A DNA stretch of 64,000 bases from Phlebotomus papatasi (taxonomy: Eukaryota; Arthropoda; Insecta; Diptera; Psychodidae). Positions 1-42,078 of the stretch are shown here, piece by piece; the first letter of the stretch is position 1; the number at the start of each line of letters is the position of its first letter. The stretch lies in assembly GCF_024763615.1 (NCBI RefSeq), contig NC_077223.1:69750627-69814626 (forward strand). Reading direction: 5' to 3'. The translations under genes and the position numbers were made by a program. Below the pieces are notes generated by a model. That model saw only the letters and a list, made by a program, of their open reading frames with translations, had not been told where the DNA came from and did no database searches.

Positions 1-1683
1 TTATCTACGATAAATATATTTTCGAAAACTGGTGGTGAAAATTTCTTCCAGAGTTAAAAGGTTAGGTTGAAATGTAATTGTGAGGTTATGTTAAAAAAAA
101 ATATAACCCAAGAAAACATTTTTATGATGATCAAAATTTTTAAAGAATTTGAATTTTCTCAGATCTGATCCCTGAAAATATTCCGCTAAACCTATATAAG
201 AAGAATCAACCAGTATTTAGTAAAAAAAAAGTTTCTTTATAATGTGGGGTTAATGTATAATCGAACTTCGGAAAAACAGTGTAGTAACACAATATTTTGT
301 TTCCTCACTCTTAAAAGCAATTTAATTTTTTTTTAGTTTTTTTGTTGATTAGGCAGTACATTTAAGTATTTCCCTTATTTGAAATGTGAATTAACATAAC
401 CTTAAAAAATATTTTTCGGGGTTATAATTTTAAAGTAATTTTATGTACAAAAATTTGTAGAAAAATCATATTGTAAATAAATTATGTCCCTTTTTTGGAT
501 TTTATTTGCCCAATTAAAGAAAATTTCGTAGAGAATCTTGTCAAGCATTTAATAAAACAACTCAGAATATTTTAAATAGCTTAAATATCATATCTTGAGG
601 TTAGTATTTAATTCGTTTAAATCAGAGGTGTGCAAGAACCGTTTGAAACCGAACCAATGTCAAATGAAACGTGTAAATCGATGGTCAAAACGCTACCTGA
701 ACAAACCTATTTTGACGTTTATTCGGTTTCAACGGTTCTTGCACACCTCTGGTTTAAATCATTTAAAGAACTATTAAATATTTAAGAAATATTTAGGAAT
801 ATTTTCTTGTGGGTAAATTACTGTTAGAAAATCGATTTTTAAGTCAGATTGATTTTTCTTAACAAAGTGCCTTTAATTCTTAGGATTAGCTTTAATGGAA
901 CCTAAAACATTTTCATATTAACCTACTGGTCATATAAGATATTCAAAAGCCATGATTTTTTTCACTTCTAAAGAGAGTCGTAAATTGAAAAAACAATAAA
1001 AAATAAAATAAGTTTTCTTATATTCAGCTTAACCTCACTTTTAACCTTAACCTTAACCTTTGCCTGTGTTAGAATTCTCACCACTGAAATAAATGATTTC
1101 GAGGAAGAAATGTAATTTTATTTTTACGATTTTTGCAACATTTCGCATAGGAAAAAGATTTTTTTTGAGTATTTTTTGAATAATTGAATTTCAGTCTCTC
1201 CCATAAGTCCAAGCGATTTTAATTGAACAATCCTATTTTTTGTTATTCTACTTTCATATAAACTTTGACTCCCACTGCTTTACAAATATTGCTCTTTTGG
1301 GGTTAATAAATTAAAGGGGTTGAATTCTTTGAAAAAACAAAATATGGCAGTGTATTAAAATATGAAAATAATGCTTTGGAAAAATATCTGATAGTCTCTA
1401 TCACCATGAGCGAAAAGATTCAATGGAAATACAAATTAAAATCATCTCAGAAAATTTAGTAAATCAAGAATAAATTACGATGAAGCATTGAATTAATTAT
1501 AAAATTCGTCTGGAAAGCTAAGAAAAGATGATTTGGTGAAGTAAAGTACCCTTTTAATTATCTCTCATCTGTCTTAGGCGGGCAATTTATCATCATTTAG
1601 TGGCAATTCAGCCATATCTTCAGACCGAAAATATGAGTAATTTTTGTGGTAGCAGCTGTAAGTCTCTCTAGATTTGTCTTAGG
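1..1683. other. 3' flank of FAM135
   Basis: No coding exon recognised. The stretch beyond the FAM135 stop is AT-rich and presumably holds its 3' UTR and polyadenylation signal, which I could not place with confidence. A short (TTAACC)-like run occurs near 1030-1060. One small palindromic element lies at 615-760. Confidence 0.5.
615..760. mobile_element. Palindromic MITE with ~25-bp TIRs
   Basis: Inverted ends CAGAGGTGTGCAAGAACCGT (from 623) and their complement ending at 752 enclose about 75 bp of unrelated sequence. Symmetric GTTTAAAT extends the arms outward to about 615 and 760. No coding capacity; any open frame across it is incidental. Confidence 0.7.
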
Positions 1684-33428
<31,745 letters not shown>

Positions 33429-33914
33429 CTGTGGGAGACAATTTATTTAATTATTGAGGCCCCTTCTTCAGCAAATGTAGTCTTTTAAGTGAGGAAGGAA
33501 TATTTATCGAGTTCAGTGACACTTTCATTTTTGGGGGAGTAATTTTAGGGAACAGGATGTAAGCAAGAGGCTTTTGAATGGGACACACAGAATCGCACTT
33601 GGAATAATGATTACCTGTTTTGTAATATTAGGCTTTACAAAATAGAAATGGATGTTAAGACCAAATGCTATTAGGACAAAAAGCCCCTCTTCAAGTCATT
33701 CAATATTTACATTTTATGTCAAAAGAAAATGTTGTCTTTGTTGTCAAATACTCGAAATTGGGGATAAGATTGCTTGCTATAAAAGCTAACACAAAGAATA
33801 ACACTTTTCTTCCCTTTTTGGATGTCATCAACATAGACATTCCGGGATAGTCAATAGAAAGTTTTGTATTGGTTATGACATCACAATTTGACTCTTTATC
33901 ACTTAATCCTTTAA

Positions 33915-34432
33915 CCCTTTAAGGACGATTGGAACACCGATGTCCCATAAAGAAAATAATTTTTCCTGGCTACCTGAAATTATTTTCTTCTTATGTTTGT
34001 ACTTAATTGCAATGTGTAAAAGGTTGAAGGAATCTAGGATATTTTTTGCAAGTCTCCAACTATTTGCTATATAGTAAATATTTAACCTTAAAAATTATGA
34101 ATTTTTAAATTCTCATATTGAAAAATGATTTTAATTATTTTTATACTTCTAATTTCTTTTCAAAGCCAAACCGTTTTGGAAAAAGAAACTACAATACTTA
34201 TACATAATATTTTTCACTAGACTGAAAATTATTATTCATTCGTATTGTCAGAATAATTACTTAAATTTTTGGGCTATTTTTGTCCCTATCGCTCGTAGAG
34301 GTAAAAAATGCATCAAATCAGAATCTTTTCGATTTTCCAAAGTCAGATGTAAGACGTTTCATTGATTTTGTTTATCGGTTAAACTTTTATTGTTGATTTT
34401 CGGTCCGTAAAAAGTGTCTCGTCGTTAAAGGG
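33915..34432. mobile_element. piggyBac-type MITE, TTAA target
   Basis: Ends CCCTTTAAGGACGA and TCGTCGTTAAAGGG are inverted and lie between TTAA at 33911-33914 and TTAA at 34433-34436. The CCCTTT start and TTAA duplication are hallmarks of piggyBac elements. No transposase; 518 bp. Confidence 0.8.
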
Positions 34433-34591
34433 TTAAAAGCAATAGAATTCAAATATTTGAAAGTGATTGAACAGAATCTGTTCGCTTGGTACGTAATCCC
34501 AAGAAGTTTGTGTTTATGCACAGAGAGCGACAATCAGAACAAGTGATTCCCAACCACAATTTTAACCCAAATAGAGACTGGAAAAAATCCT

Positions 34592-34663
34592 GTCTCCACC
34601 CGGGATCGAACTGGGGTCTTTTCGCTGTCTAGGCGAATGCTCTACCAACTGAGCTATGGGGAC
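34592..34663 (-). tRNA. tRNA-like gene in retroposon, unit 1
   Basis: The minus strand folds as a class-I tRNA: 7-bp acceptor stem with one C-A mismatch, D-arm GCTC/GAGC, anticodon stem TTCGC/GCGAA with loop CTAGACA, 5-nt variable loop, and a T-arm with TTCGATC loop and one A-C mismatch. The anticodon would read AGA. A Ser tRNA should have a long variable arm, which is absent, so a normal decoding role is unlikely. The sequence is closest in feel to a Val-type tRNA. Confidence 0.5.
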
Positions 34664-34944
34664 ACACTGGCTCTGACTGTCTTTTGCCACTGATCTTGAT
34701 TAATTGCCAAATGCATTTCAACTCGTTTTGACTCACTACGAGCCTAGAGGAACGGTATCATGCGTACAATTAAACCAGCAGCCCATGTTTTCCATGGATA
34801 TTAATTTATTTGAAAGTGATTGAACAGAATCTGTTCGCTTGGTACGTAATCCCAAGAAGTTTGTGTTTATGCACAGAGAGCGACAATCAGAACAAGTGAT
34901 TCCCAACCACAATTTTAACCCAAATAGAGACTGGAAAAAATCCT

Positions 34945-35016
34945 GTCTCCACCCGGGATCGAACTGGGGTCTTTTCGCTGTCTAGGCGAATGCTCTACCA
35001 ACTGAGCTATGGGGAC
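34945..35016 (-). tRNA. tRNA-like gene in retroposon, unit 2
   Basis: Appears identical to unit 1, including the two stem mismatches, so it shares its origin and is not an independent gene. Intact A- and B-box-like arms could still drive RNA polymerase III. Confidence 0.5.
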
Positions 35017-35710
35017 ACACTGGCTCTGACTGTCTTTTGCCACTGATCTTGATTAATTGCCAAATGCATTTCAACTCGTTTTGACTCACTACGAGCCTAG
35101 AGGAACGGTATCATCAGAATTCAAATAGCAACAAGAAAAAAATGAAATACCTCTACCAATTTAGCATGTAAACTTTAACACATTTGACTCAAACTTGTTT
35201 CAAATTGTATTTTTTAAAAAAATGTCAGTTTTTTGATCAGTAAAAAATTAAACAAGATTAAATTAGAATTTTAAAAGCAGTAAAATTATAAAATTCAACT
35301 ATGACTATTATAACTATTACCTATTATAGTGTTGTATAAGAGGTTTGAAACTATTCAAACTTAGTATTTAAAGATCTGTAAGATTTGTTTTAAAAAGGGT
35401 CAAAAATTAAGTCTTGAAAACCGTGGAATAGAAAAATAAAAAGAGGGTATTAAAGACATGGTTTTTAAAAAGAGATATGGAGAATATGAAGAACTCCTTG
35501 TCTCACGACAGACTTAACTTCATGATCTATTAGAGACTTAGCCAGATCCCAAAAGTCTTTAATTTTAATGAATTAGCATTCACAGTCCTTTTTCGAAATC
35601 TGATAAATCATTTATTCCTAATACCGTAGATTCGTGCGACTTTAGCCTTCATAGATGAATTTGCCCTCCTGCTGTTTGTACGTTTCTCTTTAATACTCGC
35701 GCTTAAGAAT

Positions 35711-35758
35711 ATGGTCTTCACCGATCCGTTCTTTCCACGGCCCATCGGTGAAGACCAT
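35711..35758. repeat. Perfect 15-bp hairpin
   Basis: ATGGTCTTCACCGAT at 35711-35725 and its exact complement at 35744-35758 enclose an 18-nt loop. It abuts the TTAA-type MITE copy at 35760-36005. No function assigned. Confidence 0.7.
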
Positions 35759-35759
35759 T

Positions 35760-36005
35760 ATAAACACTAAAATAACTGGTTCACCAACTTTTTAAAATAA
35801 ACACGTATTTAAATGTATATAAACAATGTCACTGCCAAACTTTATGAATTTCTTAAAATGGATGTAATATTTTTTGAGTTTTTAAATTTTAATTTTTTCC
35901 TCTTTTCCAAGAAAAATTTGTTCAGTATCCTACATACCGTGGTCTGTCATTTGACCAAGCGCGCTAATAAAAACGACCAAAAACGGTCGGCAGGTTCAGT
36001 GTTAA
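35760..36005. mobile_element. TTAA-type MITE, intact relative of 27470-28140
   Basis: Shares CTTTTTAAAATAAACAC, CAATGTC, GTCTGTCATTTGACC and the GCAGGTTCAGTG end followed by TTAA with the split copy at 27.5-28.1 kb. Left end ACACTAAAATAACTGG is only partly inverted to the right end. Confidence 0.55.
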
Positions 36006-37768
36006 GTACTAGATTTAAAGAAAAGTTTACGAACAGAAAGGGAAAAAAATTAAAAATTCACATAACCAATGTTACCAATTGGAAAAATATCTGTGAATAA
36101 TATTCTTGAAATTACTTATATTGTGAATTTTTTTTTGAACATTATATTTCCCTAATCTTACTTACCCCCAATCGATCACTATCCTTTTTTTTCAAATTTT
36201 CCCCTACATTGATTTTCGAAATGTAATCGGATGACTCTTGACTATTGACGAATGACTCAAATCCAGTGATTACTTGAACACCCCTTCGTGCTTTTCCAAA
36301 TATGACAGGATACTTTTTTTCGTTTTTTTTTTGGGGCTCCAACAAAATCTCTCCAAAAGCAGATAAAGAGAAGAAAATCGATAATGTTGTGTTTCATCCC
36401 TTCAAAATCTCTAGCCCCTTTTGGAATTTATATACGGTCGTGGAACTCTTGGGTAATCCCTGTTTCAATGAATGAAATCAACATGACTAAGCGCAATATT
36501 GCTATTCCGATATGATGAATTTTCACAGTATACCCTTTGGTTCATCAGTCCGTTGTACTATGTAATTTCAGAGGGTTTTTAATTGAGTTTCAGTGAGAAA
36601 AAAAAATGATATATGTCCAATATATCAAACAAGGCAAAATATCCATTGGACACCAGATAAAATCATTGCAGATGGATACGGTGAAAGAAATATGCATACA
36701 ACAGTCATTCGTAAGGCAATTATGTAAATTTTGTCAACAAATTTTACTATAGACCATTTGGATAGAAAGTACCGAAAAAGATGTATATATGTACAAGGTT
36801 TTGTTAAACATGCGAAATATTTGATAAAACATTATATTTCAACAATAATATTTACACTCAAAATTCTGCATGGTGTTTTATAACGTAATTCGAGCTTGAA
36901 AACTTTTTGTCGTAAAAGTGTGATTTTTTTGAGGAACATCATTAAATTGAAAGTATATTTATGTACATCAGTTTATTTTGCTAAATTGCGCTAATATTGT
37001 TTCGCACTCTCTTTTTTATTCATCCTCCTTTCATTTCTCTTCATCTCGGTTGATTTATGATTCTACCCACCCACCAGACAGACTCTTTAACTCCAATTAT
37101 AGAGACACGATAGTAATTAACGATCCGTGATTTCGCCTGCCTCATCTGCTGAATATAATTGCTATTACATTTTTCTCATGAAAGTATTTGGGATGTTTTA
37201 AATCCTCTTTGAAGTCCAATTAATCCGAAATAAATTTAATTATCTTGCATTATTTATTGAAAAAAAAAATGCCTTAAATTTGCATATGAGGTTACCGGAA
37301 TTAATAAGTGATTTATTACAATGATAATTAATTTTCAGCTTTGTACTCATTTTAAATTTTAAAATGTGGATCAAGTAAAATACTATCACAGGGATTTTTT
37401 TCAAAAAATATTGCTGTTCTTTTTTTAATTTTTAGTGAAAGAAAGTATGTATAAATTGAATTTTAATTCTACTTTTTTATTTTAACCCATTTTCTGTGCC
37501 TTTATCGACGTCTTATATCCACTTTCTAAAAAAAGATGGCTTGCGTCCCAGCTTAGCGGAGTCCTCGGAGTCAAGAGAATGATCTATCCGTGTATTATTC
37601 TTTCGCGCATGGTTCTAGATACATACCGCTTTACTATTGATTGATAAATTAAAAAAAAACATTCCGAAATGAGAAATTGGTTAAAAAATAGCACATTTTA
37701 GAACATTTTAACATGAGTTGTAACAAGCTTAATAAAAAAAGTAAATTCGAGAAAGGTATATCTTTTAC

Positions 37769-40592
37769 GGGATTGGGGAAAGTGGTCTGCCTTTGAACGA
37801 AAAATGATGCTCAAAATTTGAGATTTTTTTCAGAGTAAACTACAACATGAGTTTTACTTTGCACTACACCAAAAAAGGGACAGATAATCCTAACCGGCTT
37901 ATGTAGGTGAGATTCTTAACGTGAGCTAACTCGGAGTGCATGCAAATTCGATTTGGAGCTGAAGTTGGGAGACGCCATTCAGTTATCTTGAATCAAATTC
38001 GTGAAATTGTACAAATTTTGCATTTAAACCAAAATATCAAGGATTTGGATGAACTGACAGAAAAGTGTTATATGGGTGAAATGTAGACCAGAATGTTCTC
38101 TATAATTTTCCCATAGAACATGATCTCATCGATTACTCAGAAGCCAAGATAATCGAGGTTTTTTGTTTCTTAACTCGTTTTTTTCATCTAGAGTGCCCCA
38201 AGTAGTCATTTGTTGAACTTCAACCATATCAAAGAATTGTTGTATTTTGTGGGACTTTCCATTTAAAACCCTATTTTAAGTGTCTTGGTGGAGTAGAGGC
38301 AGTCAAATTGGCATCTGAGTGATTTCAAAGCGTTATTATGGGAAAAATCAATTTTTTCACACTTAAACGGCAAAATCGGAGTGATAGCGTAGTCTGAGCG
38401 GAAAATGATGTATGGACGAAATGTAGAGACAAATGTCCTCTACAATTATGTCGAAGTAATCATCAAAATCGGTTGAGCGACAGTCGAGATAATTGAGGTT
38501 ATGTGATATTGAAATTGGTTTTTCGACTGTGGCGCCCCTGGTGTTGGTCCCACAAAGTTCAAATATTCTAGAAAGTTGTAGCATTTGGTGAGATCTTTCG
38601 TTTAAGCCCTCATTCATCAAAATCGGTCACATAGAACCGGAGATATGATTTTTTGAATTTCGTGAACTTTGACCCCTCATATCTCCGGTTCTATTGAAAC
38701 CACAGCGCACATACGCACCATTTTGGAAACGTCCTAGACTGGACTACAACATACTAAACTTTGATTAACTTGCACAATGCCGTTTTTGAGAAAAATGATT
38801 TTGAATTTCGATGAATTTTGACGCTATCGCAGCGCCACCTGTGGTGACTTTTTGAACTTCCATCTGAAAGTGCTCATCGAGACGAAACCAAAAAGGTAAA
38901 ATTTAGGCCGCTATGTTAATTAGAACCGGAGATAGAGGCCGGTCAATGTTCGAACTTTGACCCCTTATAGCTCGGGTCAGGGGTTATGGATCGACTTAAG
39001 GTTTTTTTTGTTTGATAGGTATAATCAACGGCTACAACATACTAAAATTTCAGCCCGATTGCATAAGGACTTTTTGAGTTATTTAACTTATAAGATTTAA
39101 AAATTTTCTTTTTAATAATAGCGCCCCTAGCGGTGGTTTTATGAACTTGCGATGTTAGAAGGAGAAGTGGCATTTCACGAGAGCTTTCCAAAAAGCCCTC
39201 ATTTTTTAAATTCTGACAACTAGAACCGGAGTTATGGCCATTTTAAGAATTTTTTTTTGGACCCTTATAGCTCGGGTCAGGGGGGTCGGGGGACCTTAAG
39301 TTTGGTATTGATGGAAAGCTCTAAGGCCCAGCTATAACATACTAAAATTTGAGCCCGCTCGATGCCATAGGGGCGGAGCTATTGAGAAAACAAAAAAAGG
39401 GGGGTCTTCAAAATGGCGGAAGGAGGGGTGGGGGGTGGGGGGTCTATGCACCAAGTTGCAATTTTCATGCGATATATAACCTTTGCTGAAAACCGCAAGT
39501 CGATATCTTTTTTAGTTTAGGAGCTATTAAGCTCCAAAGAGCGGCCGGACGGCCGGACGGCCGGCCGGCCGGGAACGTAACTTAGCCCCCCATATATTCG
39601 TGATCAGGAAGTGGCGAAACACATTTTGGCCAAGTTTGAGCGCGATCGGAGGACATGAAATTTTGTTAGGATTATAGTAGGTGAGATTGTTAAGAATCTC
39701 ACCTAATTCTCTTGTTCATTAAGCTTCTATGCTTACCCCATTCAGGACTCGCAAGTCCTCAGTTTTTCCTGGTGAGGAACTTGAAAATGTGATGTCGATA
39801 TATTCAAAGGCAGCCTGCATGGTCTGCCTTTGAATGTGGTTGGGCAGCCTTTGAATCTTAATTTTTCACTGAGAATATTAGGGCTGTAACATTAAGTGGT
39901 CCATAATTGATTAGCATGAACCCCAATGCACTCAATAAAACCACCACTGTAGTCAAAATGATTATACAACAACATTTTTTACATTTTTCTGAAGCGCTGT
40001 TTTTCACTTGAAATTTTATAAGAAAACGCCATTGAAGTTGACAATTGTCAGTTTGAAACATCCCGGCCGGAGCAAGATAGCATGTTATAAGTATTTGTAT
40101 GACATTCTTCAGACCAAAGTAGGAGTTCTATTCTGCTCCAGGACAGGAAGCTGTCAGATGTTTCAATGTATGGAAAGAGAGGATTCAAAGGCACACAACA
40201 TTAAGATTCAAAGGCTGCCGCAGAGCAATATTTGCAAACTTTTTTCACCCACAAAATTTGTCTCATCTGAATCAAAGTGTATTTGGAGAAATACCATCCA
40301 AGAATAAACTTCTATGACTCACAATAGAAGATTTGTTCAAAAAATTATTTTGATTATGAAAAAAAAACATGAATTGTGGAACATCAAAATTACAGTTTAG
40401 AGCTCAGTTTCGTTTTTTTGCCCTAGCACCTAGAAAATAAGAGCTAGGGTCTGCATTTTTTGATGACTTGTGAGGATTATGAATAGCTATATAATAGTTA
40501 ATAGAAAATAATTTATGCTTTAAAGAAAAATGAAAAAAATTACAATATTCAAAGGCTGTCGCATTCAAAGGCAGACCACTTTCCCCAAATTC
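37769..40592. mobile_element. TIR element with ATTCAAAGGC subterminal repeats
   Basis: Ends GGGATTGGGGAAAGTGGTCT and the complement of AGACCACTTTCCCCAAATTC are inverted and continue through GCCTTTGAA. The word TTCAAAGGC or its complement recurs at least eight times near the ends (for example near 37789, 39804, 40184, 40205, 40549, 40563). Its start resembles 54471-57415 (GGGATTGGGAAAC), suggesting one superfamily, possibly hAT. I could not resolve a clean target duplication. A second element (37906-39703) is nested inside. Confidence 0.7.
37906..39703. mobile_element. TA-flanked element of ~293-bp degenerate units
   Basis: Ends GGTGAGATTCTTAAC and GTTAAGAATCTCACC are perfect 15-bp inverted repeats between TA at 37904-37905 and 39704-39705. 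The interior repeats a set of words at ~293-bp spacing: TAGAACCGGAG near 38634, 38927 and 39222; CTAC/TAACATACTAAA near 38747, 39041 and 39332; CGCC(A/C)CCT...GGTG near 38535, 38830 and 39120. Near the right end are tandem GGCCGGAC units (39541-39570) and a 10-bp stem hairpin. No coding frame. A fragment of the same unit lies at 44183-44340. Confidence 0.75.
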
Positions 40593-41194
40593 ATTACAAA
40601 TAAGGTAACCGGGTTGAAAATTTCAAGATTTTTCAGAAAAATCCAAATTTAAGCAAATAGATTGTAAAATATACCATCTAAAGTGGTTAAACTCCGACCT
40701 ACAACAATTCGATATCGAAATGTTTTTCAAACAGGGGTACGAGGGTGAAATATTCATCTTGAGGACTTCCAAAATATACTCAGAAAAAAATTTAAGATCC
40801 ATTTTCTAAATAAATTAAAAAAAAATTATGAGTTTGGTGGGTAAGGAGGGTAGTTGAGGAAAAAAGAAAAAGTCAGTCCTGGGTAATGCTGACTTATGGG
40901 AGGGTCGTTGAAGAGCGAAAGTCGATATCTCTTACCGTTTGGCCTCTAGCCGTGGCACAATAATTGAAAAGAAGTGAATTATATAACTGCTTTCTCTTTG
41001 AGATTGAGTAGTAAAAAGAGTGATTAAAAGATATAGGAGTTTTTTCGCATGTAATGAAGGGAGGAAGGAAGGACATGCGTGACATGTAAGGAGGGACATG
41101 CGTGACTTTCTAAAATACAAAACTTTTAGAATAATAAATAAATATCTATGGAAAATGTGCTGTACATATTAAATTTTAAAATAGCCAATACCTA

Positions 41195-41306
41195 ATGGTC
41201 TCTATACACTAAAGAAATTTATGTCCATATTGAAACGAATTCCCCACGCTTGTGTAACAAAAACTCTTCAATATGGACATAAATTTCTTTAGAGTGTAGT
41301 GGCCAT
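41195..41306. mobile_element. Palindromic MITE, 112 bp
   Basis: ATGGTCTCTATACACTAAAG and the complement of CTTTAGAGTGTAGTGGCCAT, extended by AAATTTATGTCCATATTGAA, form ~40-bp arms around a ~30-bp loop. Confidence 0.75.
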
Positions 41307-42078
41307 AAAACAAAATAATCTAGGCCATAAGTAAAACTAGCTCACAAGTAATGCCGCCACTCTATGCGTTTGGCGAATGAATTAAAAAAAGCTTAAGTTT
41401 GCTTGAAGATCCCTCATCCTCTTTAATATTGATCTGGATCTTCATGTAGACATAAATGTTTCGAGTTATAAGAAAGAGAACTTGAACATATTTGAAGAGA
41501 AATACAGAAAGAAGCATTAAGAGAAGCTTGAATAGCCTACTGCCATGATAATATAATATAAGACTTTCAAACTTTAAATGAATTTATAACAAAATGTAAT
41601 AAATAAAATTATAAAAAATGATCCATTTCATATCTTATACACCGAGAAAAATGGAATTTATTTAAATTGAATATTTTGTATTTAATGTTAAAAATTCTGG
41701 GTAAATATTCGAATCAATTGACTTTTCTTTCAATACAAACGAAATAATTTTGATTTTGAAAGTAATCACAATAATTTCAAATATTTGTGCATTCATACGG
41801 AGAATAAATAATTTTTCTTTTAGCGTGAATGTTTAAATATTTGAAATAAATACCTCAGCTTTTGAATCAAAGATAATATATGTTAAAAATAACAATTATA
41901 CATTGAAAATGAAAAACTACACATTTATATTAAATGTGCAACGTTGTGTTGTCAAAAATAAAATTTTACTTTTGATTTAAAAGTACTGTTTTATGAAATC
42001 AAATGCAACAAGCATTTATTTAATGGGTAAAATTTAATATTGACATTTTTGTTTACGTCTTAATATTATCTGTATTTA

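Larger units (their letters stand above)
34456..35115 (-). mobile_element. Dimeric tRNA-bearing retroposon with 12-bp TSD
   Basis: Two ~308-bp units (34454-34761 and 34807-35114) appear identical at a constant 353-bp offset, separated by a 45-bp linker. The pair is flanked by AGAATTCAAATA at 34444-34455 and again at 35116-35127. A target duplication of this length points to LINE-style retroposition. Each unit carries a 72-bp tRNA-like cloverleaf on the minus strand about 100 bp inside the unit's 5' end. Confidence 0.75.
37530..41016 (-). repeat. Dispersed repeat R, copy 4, split by 2.8-kb insertion
   Basis: The two parts, 40593-41016 and 37530-37768, align consecutively with 63277-63979: GTTTGGCCTCTAGCCGTG, TCAAGATTTTTC and CGTGTATTATTCTTT blocks in the same order. 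They are separated by the insertion 37769-40592. Minus orientation relative to copy 1. Confidence 0.75.

Noticed and set aside
1030..1062. Telomere-like TTAACC run
   Set aside because: Only a few imperfect units in AT-rich DNA; not an array.
34592..35016. Two functional tRNA-Ser(AGA) genes
   Set aside because: No long variable arm, two stem mismatches, and location inside a retroposon with a target duplication; tRNA-like is the safer call.
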